A stretch of DNA of 31,681 nucleotides, taken from positions 52,217-83,897 of the forward strand of contig MU130573.1 in assembly GCA_015039465.1 (NCBI GenBank), in the 5' to 3' direction. Positions within the stretch are counted from its first letter, which is position 1, and each line of letters starts with the position of its first letter. This DNA comes from Phlegmacium glaucopus (Eukaryota; Basidiomycota; Agaricomycetes; Agaricales; Cortinariaceae). Shown here piece after piece: positions 20,411-30,329 of the stretch. Position numbers and translations under genes: made by a program. The notes beneath the pieces are model-generated. The model did not search any database. It was given only the letters and a program-made list of their open reading frames with translations, and had not been told where the DNA came from.

Positions 20411-20698
20411 TGCTGTGGCAAAGGAGGCAATGCTTCAAAGGCTGCAGCCAAATCAGGAGGAAGATTATGGTAGACTCTACCTCTACCTCTACCTCTACCT
20501 CTACCTTGCTGTGGAAAAGGAGGCAATGCTTCAAAGGCTGCAGCCAAATCAGGAGGAAGATTATGGTAGACTCTACCTCTACCTCTACCTCTACCTCTAC
20601 CTTGCTGTGGAAAAGGAGGCAATGCTTCAAAGGCTGCAGCCAAATCAGGAGGAAGATTATGGTAGACTCTAGCAGGAGCAGGAACAGCAGGGACCACA
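20411..20698 (-). repeat. 96-bp in-frame minisatellite (GRGR box) in the Helitron exon
   Basis: Three units of 96 bp (32 codons) encode VYHNLPPDLAAAFEALPP followed by PQQ and a GRGRGRGR tail. The first unit is followed by the longer GRGR tail at 20370-20410. Units are nearly identical. The arginine-glycine boxes suggest nucleic-acid binding, by inference. Confidence 0.85.
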
Positions 20699-21065
20699 AA
20701 AGGGGGAACAGGCACAGGCATAGGCATAGGTACAGTGGGAATTCTGCGATATTCAGGACTATCAAGAGTTCTTTGATCACGCTCATTCCGTTGAGCAGTT
20801 GTTCTAACTCGTTCTGGAGTAGTTTGAGGTGTTTGATCTCTATCCCTATGGAATTCAATTAAATAGATAAATTTAAAATTTAAAATTTAAAACATACATA
20901 GCATCTGGCTCAGCCATTCTGATGTCTTCTGGAGTAGATGGATGTGTTTGATCCCTAATAATTTATTTATTTTTAAAAAAGACCAATATTCAATCAATTA
21001 AAAAACTTACATTTTGTTTTTTTTTTGATTTTAAAAATCAAGGAATTGTTTGTTTTCTTCAGAAT

Positions 21066-21478
21066 TGTTAGGGCAACTGCAACGCCGACTTAGTCAAGCT
21101 AGCAGGGGATCCAAAGTTAATAATATTTCAGAAAAGATATCTACAAGTGACTTACCTAGCAGGGGATCCAAAGAGGAAAGGATGGGGATCCCTGCTAGGC
21201 TGGGGGTGTTTAAGTACTAATATGGACATAACGGAGATATAAAATAAATAAAGGAATGATACGATAATAATTAATTAATTAAATAAGAAGTGGTGCGATA
21301 TGAAAAATAGAAATAAAAGACGGAGTGAATTGGAGGACCGGAGTCAGAGCGGAACTACGGAATTCCGGAGTCAACCAGTGACGGAAGCGGAGTTGGACGG
21401 AAGGTCGGAGGTCGTCGGAAAGGTGGGGTGTATGATTCTAGAGTTGAGGTTTGGGTTAAAGTCGGGTGTCCCCTAACA
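21066..21478 (+). mobile_element. Solo LTR, family D, copy 2
   Basis: 413 bp, TGTTAGGGCAACTGCAA to GTGTCCCCTAACA, with the 5-bp TSD AGAAT at 21061-21065 and 21479-21483. It lies in the upstream non-coding part of the Helitron gene. It retains more CpGs than copy 1 in places. Confidence 0.88.
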
Positions 21479-21835
21479 AGAATGCTCTGTCTTTCCAAGC
21501 AGCTGAGTAACCTGAAAAGAGGAAGAGCTGGGAATGATGAAGCAGTTCAAGTCAACAGCCACTTGACACTGCTACTATTCTACTTTTTTTTGTTTTTTTA
21601 CTAACTACCAAGCTACATTAACCCAGGGTCCAAACGGTTGTCCCAGGTGAAGACTACTAACAGTCAACCTTCCCAGCGGTATTCACCCAAATGGGCCACC
21701 CAATGCCAGGGGATACAGAAAAGCTACACTACAACTAACACTTCCACAGTGTTTAGGTCCCTGTAAAGGTTCTGTTTAATGTGCAAGGGCTAGGGATAAT
21801 CACCCTCACACACTCCCTTAACCCTGGGATCCGGG
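21479..21835. other. Gene-free stretch upstream of the Helitron gene
   Basis: Contains a T-run near 21584 and a GTCCCAGGTGAAGACTACT-type stretch, with no open frame of note. It may be the 5' non-coding end of the Helitron, broken by element B at 21836. No TC terminus was assigned. Confidence 0.35.
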
Positions 21836-22736
21836 GAGGTCTTTACACTAAGCCACTAATTCCAATCGGATTCCAATCGGACTAATCGGAGTCCGATCGG
21901 ATTCCAAGCAGTCCGAGCCCAGTCCGAGTTCAGTCCGAGTAAATTGCTCGGACTACTCGGAATCTGATCGGACTGTGTGTCATCGGATTCCGATTGGATT
22001 CTGATCGGACTTACACAGACTTAGTCCAAGTAAATTGCTTAGACTACTTGTTTGTACCCATGTTTGTACCCATGTTTGTCCTCTTCCCACACAGACCATT
22101 GGTCACATGATCACAGATAAGCATGATTTCAAGCATATGGTGGGTCAGAGTAGATTACATAAGATTCCAAAAAAGGAAATTTTTTAAAAATGGTAGAGAA
22201 TTGTTTTAGGACCCTGAATATGTTTAAATTCTATTAATAGCAGCTCTCCTTATTGAGAAAATTGCAAAATACTTTCCTGGACGTGGCGGTTAAACATTCT
22301 ATATGAAAATTTGAGGTCTTTGCTGTGATCCACCAGATCTGATCAGATCTGAGCAGATTTGGCAGGCATTCTGAGCAGATCTGAGCAGAATGGAAACTAT
22401 ATACCTCCCTAACCTTAATAAAACCTTAACCCAAACCTTAACCAAACCTTAACCAAACCTTAACAGAAGTAGCTAGTAGGTCTCTATTTTCTCAGATCTG
22501 ATGTGATTTAATCCAGATGGTCAATGCACCAGGATGCACTAAAGGTGTCAAAATCATTTTTTCTGATGCAGTCCGAGTTCAGTCCGAGCTGAGTCCGAGT
22601 CCAAGTAATTTTTTACTTGGACTCGGACTCAGCTCGGACTCAGCTCGGACTGAACTCGGACTGAACTCGGACTTTTGATGTTTTTACTCGGACTACTCGG
22701 ATTCTGATCGGACTGGTGGGTGAGTGTAAAGTCTTG
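21836..22736 (+). mobile_element. Non-autonomous DNA element, family B, copy 2
   Basis: 901 bp with the same ends as copy 1 (GAGGTCTTTACACT; right end GTGTAAAGTCTTG) and the same internal order: CGGA-rich left arm, GTTTGTACCCATGTTTGTCC block, GATCTGATCAGATCTGAGC block, AACCTTAACC array, then hairpin. It is shorter because one segment of the left arm and some array units are missing. Left and right 8-bp flanks do not match. Confidence 0.72.
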
Positions 22737-23163
22737 CATTGGGATTATCCCTCGTGTTGACAACCTGTATTGAATCCCTATATCAAAACAAGATCTGAAC
22801 GGGCATCATGTCAACGTGGCAGTTGAAAAGATCAATATCAATGACGCGCATCGAAAACTTGGACACATTTCCTTCTCCGCGATTAAACATGCTATATCCA
22901 AGGGTTATATTACCAGAATTTAATTGGATAATGATTCTAAAATTGAGTTTTGTGAGGCCTGTGCAAAGGCTAAGTCAATATGACAACCCTCACAACGATC
23001 GGAAATGTGAGCCACGAAATATGGTGAAAGGGTCCATTGGGATCTATGGGGTCCAGCATCAGTAAAAAGCTTAAATGGTCATCACTACGTAGCAGCTCGT
23101 ATCAACAACACAACTCGTGAGACCAAGCTTTACTTCCAAGAGAAGAAAAGTGAAACTTTTAAG
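22737..23163 (+). pseudogene. Ty1/copia GAG-pre-integrase and integrase start (copia-3)
   Basis: Encodes AHRKLGHISFSAIKHAISKG and FCEACAKAKS, the HHCC zinc domain before the integrase core, then HWDLWGPASVKSLNGHHYV with the first integrase Asp. Damage includes a TAA near 22920, a TGA at 22981-22983 and a frameshift near 23000. Gag and protease are missing, cut off by element B at 22736. The integrase is interrupted at 23164 by a 4.5-kb transposon and resumes in the same frame after the second TSD copy at 27677. Confidence 0.88.
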
Positions 23164-23381
23164 TGGGGGTGACCACCTCCTGTTATGGTCGCGGGAGCGT
23201 CACGTCACGTCACACAGCCAAAAGCGTGACAAACTGTGAAACACATGAATCTTTTGTTGCTCACTCAGTTTTGCATGCTTTACCTTGATTCTTTTTAGTG
23301 TAAAAAAGTGTTAAAATATATTAGAAGCTTTGAAACCATAATTTATTGTCCAAATAACTAAGTTAAAGTGACATAAACTAC

Positions 23382-26300
23382 CTAATCATCATCACATGAC
23401 TCCCATGCATCTATATCCTCATTTCCTTCTTCTGGGAAGTCAAATTCCTCCCCAGACTCTGAAGTATCATCTGTCTCTTTAAGGGGATTCCATTTCCCAT
23501 CATTGTAGAGATCTACTGCATCTCTCAAGGCCTGCCTAATCTCTTCAACTTTAGCACCACTCTGCTTGAAATTCTGCAAGTTTGGTGCTCCAGCACTGTG
23601 GAAAGCCTTTAAGTGATCTTTGAGGGCTTTTCCTTTGAGTGCAGTAACTCTGTCTTTGTCCAAGATTAGATTGATTCCAGCCAATCGAAGTTTAGTTTCT
23701 TCAACTGTTTGCTGCTTCTTTGCTTTTTTAGCCAATTTATTTACTCGGGTAGCCTCTCTGTGGTCAACCAACTCATTCTTTCTCTGCTTCTCCTCTCCTT
23801 GAGACTCTTGTGCCATTTTATGCAGAAATGCATAATCTTCCTTCTCTGTAAACATTTTTGCCATAAATGCTTCAGTATCATTCCGGAAGAACATAGCCAG
23901 TGCATTATGCTGAAGTAGTGTCAGTTGAGGTTGTTTGCGCATTAGAACACGGAATGACCCAAGAGCACCTTCATCCACATCATTAGTGGCTGGCATCCAA
24001 GCCAGCTTCTTTTCCTCTACAGTTGCTTCATCAATTAAGCCACCAGGAGCAAATTCAGAAGTAAATCATTTCCATGTTTCTGCAGCACCCTTAAAGAAAG
24101 TGACAAGTAGTGGTTTCAGATATGGTAGTTCTGGTTCCATTTTATTGATAGCCTTGATTACATCTGGGTAATGCCACTCCTCTCCATCAAGTGATCCCAT
24201 CTCAAATGATGCAGTTGGTCCAATAAGAAAAGTTGGATCTCCAATTATACGCTGCATATGAGAATAGACCTTTTTGTGGAAAGGACCAAGGTCAAGCATA
24301 TTCTGCTTATTTTTGCCAGATGCATGAATTACCTTCATATATGGATGGGAAATTGCTTGGGAATATAATGCCATGACAGCAAGTTCAGTCTTTGTAGCAC
24401 TGCAGTGAAGAGCATTCCACAAGTTTTGTTCCATGTGGTTGAATTTAGAACTTTGCTTGTTGTCACAAAGGCTTGTTAGGAATTCAATAAGGCAGGGAAG
24501 ATGAAGTAGCAGAACCGCTGCAGCATCACAATGTGATTGAAATTGGGTGTTGGAGGTGTCAGGAAATGTAAATTGTGTTCCAATGTTCTCATACCACCAC
24601 CACCGAAATGTATCATGGTGGCCTTTTTTGTCATCTTTGTGGTTAAAAATTGCACCAGCCAGCTGTGTTGCCTTGACTCCACCTCTTGAAGTCATTTCAA
24701 AAGCTCGCTGTTGTGCTGATGTAGCCACATTGTCAGAATCAGACCCTAGCTCTTTGAGAACAGCAGCATTATCTCAGTTTGCAAGAAGAATAGGAGGTTC
24801 AATTTTGTTCTCAGACCACCATTTCATAACAGCAGCATACCCTCCCCGCACAGTGTTGAGATCCTTGTGGCATCCACAACCAGCCCAGATAAATAGTTTG
24901 AGAATTCTCTTTTCATCATCAGAAAGCATGTCAAATGCTTCTCTTCCTAGCTCAATAACCAGCTTCTCCATTGCCACAGCCTGTTTTTCTGCTTGCTCCT
25001 CCTCCGATAGTGCCTTCCATTTTTCCTTTCCTCCTGCTGCCTTGATCATTGCTTTTTCAGATTGTTGAAAATATGGAAGTAGCTCCTCTTCAGTTTTATC
25101 CAACATTACTTTTTCACCAAGAACTTGATTTGTAGCCTCCTCTTTTTTCTTTTCCATTAGCTGAGCATCTTTCTTCTCCTTTGCACAGTGATCAGAGTGC
25201 ATCCCTGCCAGCTTGATAAGGATATCCACAATTCGAAGAAGATTTCCATTTCTCTTTCCAAAAGGACTTCTGTTGTAGAGCTCAACAATAGCTTTTAAAG
25301 TCTTTTCCCAGTCCTTGATAGACTCCTTGCTACTGCCATCAAGTGATGACTGGATTCCAAGGAAGCGGGTAACATGCTGTTGCTCAGCTTTTTCTCCAGT
25401 ACCAGAATAGTCCTCTGCAATGAGGTTGACATGCCTGGAATTGTAGTTGATACTGCGATGACCTGTTCCATCTGCACTGAATGTCATGCCGTCAGCATTC
25501 TGCATCTCATATCCAAGCTGGATCTGGGCTGCAAAGAAACCCTCCCTCATAATCCGTGCAATTGTGGTTCTGCTGACACTTCCAACTGTTTTAATTCCAG
25601 CTGACTTCAGCACTGCAACAATGACTTTGTTGACATATTGTTGGGAGCATCCTGCCTTAACTAGAAGTCGCACTAAATTGCGAGTATCTTCTGTATAGAC
25701 ACCCTTGTGCATCAGCTTATGAAAGTTTGTCTCCTTGATAAGCTTCTCTCGTGCAGCCCAGACAGCATGGTTTTGCCATGCATCAGCCCGATGACGTGCC
25801 TTTTTAAGCCATGTAATTTCTCTAACAGACTGTTTAAGCATTTCACGTGCTTGGTGAAACTTCTCCTGTGTTGCATGAAGTCTACCCTCCCAGAGTGACA
25901 AGCACTGTGATAATTCACTTTGCAAGGATTGATTTTCACCCTGAAGTGCTTTTATGGCCAATGAAGAATTTTTGGCCTCCTGCAAGCCTGAAATCTCTGC
26001 TGATTTCAATAGGTCAATCTGCTGCTCCAAAAGAGTTCGCCTATCAACACCACATTTTCGGGCTTGACGTTCTATGCGTAACTCATGGTAGACAGCCTTA
26101 TATTTCTCTTTTTGAGATTTAAGCTGAGAAAGTAAGCTAGTAACACTTTCTTGGGAGCGTCTCAAATCTGTTGACAATAATGCAACATGTCTCTCCTTCT
26201 CAACCAGAGAAATTTCCAAATCCTGCACAGTTTTTCGACTGTCAAGAAGCTCTTGGTTCAACTCAAGCAAAACTTTTTGGAGAGAAGCCATAGTTTGTGC

Positions 26301-26390
26301 CTCAGTCTGCTTTTCTCTAGCAGTAGCAAGCTGAGCCTTCTTAGCTTGTGCAGCTGCAGTAGGACGTGGCATCAGAAATCTTTGATCCAT
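23382..26390 (-). pseudogene. Coiled-coil transposase-like protein of element F
   Basis: One frame of 1,002 codons from MDQRFLMPRPTAA, interrupted only by TGA at 24774-24776 and 24066-24068. Residues about 20-200 are a long coiled coil (heptad-rich, many Q, E, L, S), followed by a basic helical region and a helix-turn-helix-like CSQQYVNKVIVAVLKSAGI...SRTTIARIMREG. Next come FSADGTGHRSINYNSRHV, LAGMHSDHCAKEKKDA and WAGCGCHKDLNTVRGG, then FQSHCDAAAVLLLHLP, ELAVMALYSQAISHPYM and an acidic tail (EEFDFPEEGNEDIDAWESC). The D in ADGT and the D in SDH are candidate metal ligands of an RNase H-like core. I recall similar unannotated proteins in agaricomycetes. Transposase function is inferred from its place as the only gene between the inverted repeats. 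An upstream in-frame ATG at 26456 lies in the repeat array and is less likely the start. Confidence 0.75.
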
Positions 26391-27000
26391 CAAAATTGAT
26401 CTGAGATATAAATAGAATTGATAAAAAAAAGTGTCACAAACCTTTTGATCTATCAAAATTGATCTGAGATATAAATAAAATAGATGAAAAAATCATCACA
26501 AACCTTGGTTTACAGAATACAGAAGTGGGTAACAGATGTATTTTGGGGTGAGGAAAGGAGAATCTTTGATCCATCAAAATTGATTTGAGATATAAATAAA
26601 ATTGATCAAAAAAGCGTCACAAACCTTGGTTTACTGGATACAGAAAAATTGATCTGAGATATAAATAAAATTGATGAAAAAAGCATCACAAACCTTGACT
26701 GAATACAGAAGGAATCTTTGATCTATCAAAATTGATCTGAGATATAAATAAAATTGATGAAAAAGCATCACAAACCTTGTTTACTGAACACAGAAGGAAT
26801 CTTTGACCTATAAAATTTGATTTGAGATATAAAATTGATGAAAAAGCATCACAAACCTTGGTTTACTAAATACAGAAGTGGATAATGGATGTGTTTCGAG
26901 AGGGGGGAGAATATTTGGTCCATCAAATTGATCTGAGATATAAATAGAATTGATGAAAAGCGTCACAAACCTTGGTTTACAGAGTACAGAAGTATTTATT
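26390..27000 (-). repeat. Seven tandem leader repeats upstream of the element F gene
   Basis: Units begin near 26388, 26450, 26571, 26641, 26711, 26791 and 26911 and contain, on the minus strand, AAGGTTTGTGA, an AT-rich stretch, TTTATATCTCAG, then ATCAATTTTGATGGATC. Each unit reads like a mini-exon plus a short intron (GTTTGTGA donor, CTCAG acceptor), and the unit nearest the gene supplies the ATGGATCAAAG start. Spacing varies from about 60 to 120 bp. Confidence 0.75.
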
Positions 27001-27669
27001 TTGGGGGCAGAAGTGAATAAAGGGATGTGGTGATGGAGTTGTGGCTCAGATATATGGTGGTTTAAGAGGAAAGGAGATTGAGCCACGAAGCAAAGGTGCA
27101 TGCAGCAGCATGTTCATTTTCGGGGTGGCTGTGCCCACCTAAAAAGTGCAGAAAGAATTCCAGCTCTTATAACATCCCACCAATGCACTTTTGCAACTAG
27201 TTTTGGTGACAAGATATATGTATTTTTCGATTCTGAACACACCTATCAGCTCAGAATTTTTAATTTCACACTGTAAGTATGAGATAATGATGCATATCCC
27301 TTGAAATGGTGACCTTAATGGACAAATTTAAAAATTCTAACCTGATAGAAATGTTCAGAATAACATTTAGAATAATTTGTTCCAGCAAAACAAGTTGCAG
27401 ATTTGAGGTGCTGGAGAGTTATAAAGGATAGACATCTCAGCACTCAGATTTAGCAGGGGAATCATCATTATGGCCACAAAAAAGTATATTGATTGCATTC
27501 TACTTGTAGTTTCTCATTCTAACTACTCTTTATGTACTATTTTCAACTTAAAAATCTCCCGTTAAGTGTTGTGTAAGGAACAAGAGCCATGTCTCAATAT
27601 TTCATCTGTGACACCGCTGTGACGCATGTGTGACATAGGGTCACATCACTCAAGCGCTGGTCACCCCCA
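27001..27669. other. 5' non-coding end of element F
   Basis: No open frame with recognisable content. It holds GTGACACC, GTGTGACATAGGGTCACATC and similar GTCAC words in the last 70 bp, then the inverted repeat. Confidence 0.5.
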
Positions 27670-27676
27670 TTTTAAG

Positions 27677-29905
27677 TCCTACAAACAGGACAAAGCATTC
27701 ATAGAAACTCAAACCGGCAACCAAATAAAAATGGTATGGTCTGATCGAGGGGGAGAGTTTCTGTCAAAGCAAATGGTTCAGCACCAAGACGATAGAGGTA
27801 CAAAACGCGAACTCACTGTTCATGATTTGCCACCTCAAAACGGAACTGCTGGGAGAGGAATGCGAACGTGAGCTGAACAAGCTCACACCTTACTCCTCGC
27901 ATCCAGGCTACCTCGTTTCTTGTGGGAAGAGGCCATGAAGCATACAACCTGGCTTCAAAATTGAACCCCCACACGATCATTAGATGGAAAAACCCCATAT
28001 GAAATGATAAATAAAAAGAAACCATACCTTGGTGGTATAAGAGAGTTTGGTGCTGCTGCCTATGTAAAGGATCTACAAGCCGGAAAATTGGATGCTCGAG
28101 CAAAACACGGACGATTCATAGGTTATGATTCCGAATCAAAAGGATATTGTATCTACTGGCCCAAAAAGCACTCAATCACTGTTGAGAGAAACATTATCTT
28201 CGACGATAACGATGTACATTCCAGCAAAAACTTCAACATACCTGAAGACTCACTGTCTGAGAGGGAGAAACATAAAATCATCCACCAGTCTCCAAATACT
28301 GTCAAAAATGTCAAAGAAACAGAGAAATCTCATACTGAAACTATCAGTGAAACTCAATTTGAACATGATCTGGACAACACTCATGAAGACACAGTAGAAA
28401 ATCCTGTGTGCGAGCCCTCAACTGAACCAACCCTTGAACATGCGGATGATCCGAATGTTCAACAGTATGGACATGGTTGTTGCGCACATAAACTGCAAGG
28501 TGCATATAAGGCAATAAATGATGGCCTAATAGCAGCTATAGCCTGTTACAACGACGTAACTGCTGAAACCAACTCGTTAGATCAACTTATCAATGAGGAT
28601 AATGAACTTAGCATTTTGCCTCTGGATTTTGCACTTGTAAGCTCCCATCCATCGGACCCTAGAATGCTTGATGAAGCATTATCTGGACCAAATGTGAAAG
28701 AGTGGCAAGCTGCGCTAGATTATGAAATCAGTCAGCTCAAAAAATTCCAGACCTGGGTGGTGGAAGACTTACCTAAAGGTCATGTTGCTATACCCTGTGG
28801 TGAAGTACTAATGGTAAAACGTGGACTGGATGGAAACATACAAAGCTATCGACTGTGAATTGTAACCGGTGGACATAAGCAGGTCGAAGGAGTAAACTAC
28901 ACAGAAACCTTCTTGTCTGCTGCAAAGATGCCAACAGTATGTGCGGTACTCACAAACGCTGCAGAGCAAAATTGGGAGATAGAACATGTGGACGTAAAAA
29001 GCGCTTACCTCAATGCGCCGCTCAAGGAAATTGTATACAGGAAACCGCTGCATGGAGTTTTTAAACCTGGTCAGAAAGGAAAGGTCCTTAGGCTATTGAA
29101 AGGGCTATATTACTAATGCTAGACCTGTCAACACGCCAATGGACCCAGGAGCTCAGTACTCCATCAATCAATGCCCTTCATCCACAACTCAGGTACAACA
29201 AATGAAAGGTGTCCCTTATAACAAAGCCATAGGAAGTGTCTTATGGCCAGTTGTTGTGTTGAGACCAGGCGCGGCTTATGCTGTAGGAGTCTTATCACAA
29301 TTCATCCAAAATCCAGGACCTGCACATTGGGAAGGATTAAAAAGAGTCATAACTTATCTTGGAACAACGAAAGATTACTGGCTCACCTTTGGTGGAAGGT
29401 CCAATGTACTATTCCAAGGGTATTGCAATGCAGATTGGGCTAGCCAGAAGCATCAGCATTTGATCTCTGGCTACAGTTTCATTTTGGACTAGGAGCAATA
29501 TCTTGGAGTTCGAAGAAACAGCACATTATAGCGCTATCGAGCATGGAGGCCAAATACATCACGCTAACTCATGCTGCAAAGGAGGCACTCTGGATGAGGA
29601 GTTTCGTCAATGAACTGCGTGACATATCAACTGGACCTACATTGATTAACTGTGATAACCAAGGTGCGATAGCGCTGGCCAAGGACAACAAATTTCATTC
29701 AAGAACGAAGCACATTGATCTGCAATATCACTTTATCAGGGAAGCAGTCCAAGATGAAAAGATGGAAATTAACTACATACCAACCAATGAGAACGTCTCT
29801 GATATTTTCATGAAAGCATTGGCGAGACCGAAATTCATTCAATTCATTGAGAAACTGGGGTTGGGGGTGTTGAGGAAGCAAGACTTTCAAACTCAGTCCT
29901 AGAAA
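27677..29905 (+). pseudogene. Ty1/copia pol: integrase, RT and RNase H (copia-3)
   Basis: Continues the integrase with WSDRGGEFLSKQ (second catalytic Asp). At the third catalytic position the usual Glu of QNGTAER is Gly (QNGTAGRG). The chain continues through PYEMINKKKPYLGGIREFGA, YDSESKGYCIYWPKKHSI, EWQAALDYEISQL and the RT start WEIEHVDVKSAYLNAPL. At about 29115, after LLKGLY, the text jumps to TNARPVNTPMDPG, so roughly the catalytic third of the RT, including the YxDD box, is deleted. RNase H follows (INCDNQGAIALAKDNKFH, ENVSDIFMKALARPKF). In-frame TGAs lie at 27869, 27962 and 28856, and a one-base deletion lies near 29480. The element is not functional. Confidence 0.92.
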
Positions 29906-30011
29906 CAACAATAAGCCCCATTGTGTAATTGATAATGCCATCGGCACATTTACCATCACATGACAGATGTGCACACAATAGGACATCAACAGTGTTTCAC
30001 TTGAGGGGGAG

Positions 30012-30329
30012 TGTTGAACTGTGTGAGTTTCAGTCGTTGGTTGTTATTTAAGTATCTGTTTATCTTATCATTCTTTTGTTTATTGTTCGTGTTATCTTGC
30101 ATATTACATAATCACTTTCTTTTAGTCACAAAGTTCTTTTATTACACATCTCAACTTTAGAATAAAGTTGAGATGTGAGCGCATTCATTTTATTTCATTC
30201 ACTACATTAGCTAACTATTACCTAGTCATTACTATTTGCTCTAGGTAACTTACCATTAATATAAAATCAAACTTTATTCTAAAGTTGAGACTCATTACTA
30301 TTTGCTCTAGCTGCAAAATTATCCCAACA
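30012..30329 (+). mobile_element. 3' LTR of copia-3
   Basis: 318 bp, TGTTGAACTG to ATCCCAACA, preceded by the polypurine tract TGAGGGGGAG. It carries the inverted repeat ATCTCAACTTTA-GAA-TAAAGTTGAGAT at 30148-30173, a second partial copy near 30270, and GCTCTAG blocks. The 5-bp right flank is TTCTC. It sits inside a Helitron helicase gene. The same LTR appears reversed at 15400-15717. Confidence 0.88.

Larger units (their letters stand above)
16328..20954 (-). pseudogene. Helitron replication initiator (Rep) gene, 3' truncated
   Basis: A rolling-circle transposon protein read on the minus strand. The order is proline-rich exons (20954-19768), a coiled Gln/Arg-rich stretch, the zinc-binding block CAHCHALHFDAERL...FGLCCLSGQV, the Helitron N-domain (IRQYNAVFAF, GPYSFRISGELHH, PVFAQIYIHD), and the HUH nuclease motif YTIEFQKRGLPHMHLLLFL. 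A 58-nt intron (16669-16726) follows, then the two-tyrosine motif AVRYIHKYIYKGHD and RYIGSVES...LPVHL, ending at TALTAWFK. The Pif1 helicase half should follow, but the mirror block starts there. Damage is a solo LTR at 17885-18444 and an in-frame TGA at 19448-19450. Removing the LTR and one TSD restores the frame. The catalytic HxH and both tyrosines are intact. Confidence 0.9.
23164..27669 (-). mobile_element. Complete 4.5-kb DNA transposon F, superfamily unplaced
   Basis: Perfect 12-bp terminal inverted repeats TGGGGGTGACCA, flanked by the 7-bp duplication TTTTAAG (23157-23163 and 27670-27676). Each end has several subterminal GTCAC/GTGAC words (GCGTCAC, TGTCACAG, GCGTGAC) within about 100 bp, possible transposase sites. 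It holds one large minus-strand gene (23382-26390) and a tandem repeat array upstream of it. Removing the element and one TSD copy leaves the copia integrase frame uninterrupted, so the ends are exact. TSD length and protein do not fit a superfamily I can name with confidence. Confidence 0.88.

Noticed and set aside
20328..20862. Plus-strand and alternative minus-strand open frames across the 96-bp repeat
   Set aside because: They are shadow frames of the repeated Rep exon. The 96-bp period keeps all frames open. Only the GRGR/PPDLAAAFEALPP frame continues into Helitron exons with proper splice sites.
24547..25068. Plus-strand 173-codon open frame opposite the transposase gene
   Set aside because: It lies antisense to a frame with consistent protein-like content and homologous-looking motifs. 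It is Ser/Ala-rich by composition only.
23382..26390. TGA read as a sense codon (recoding) in the element F protein
   Set aside because: Other elements in the window show the same CGA-to-TGA pattern together with TAG, TAA and frameshifts, so ordinary CpG decay explains the stops.
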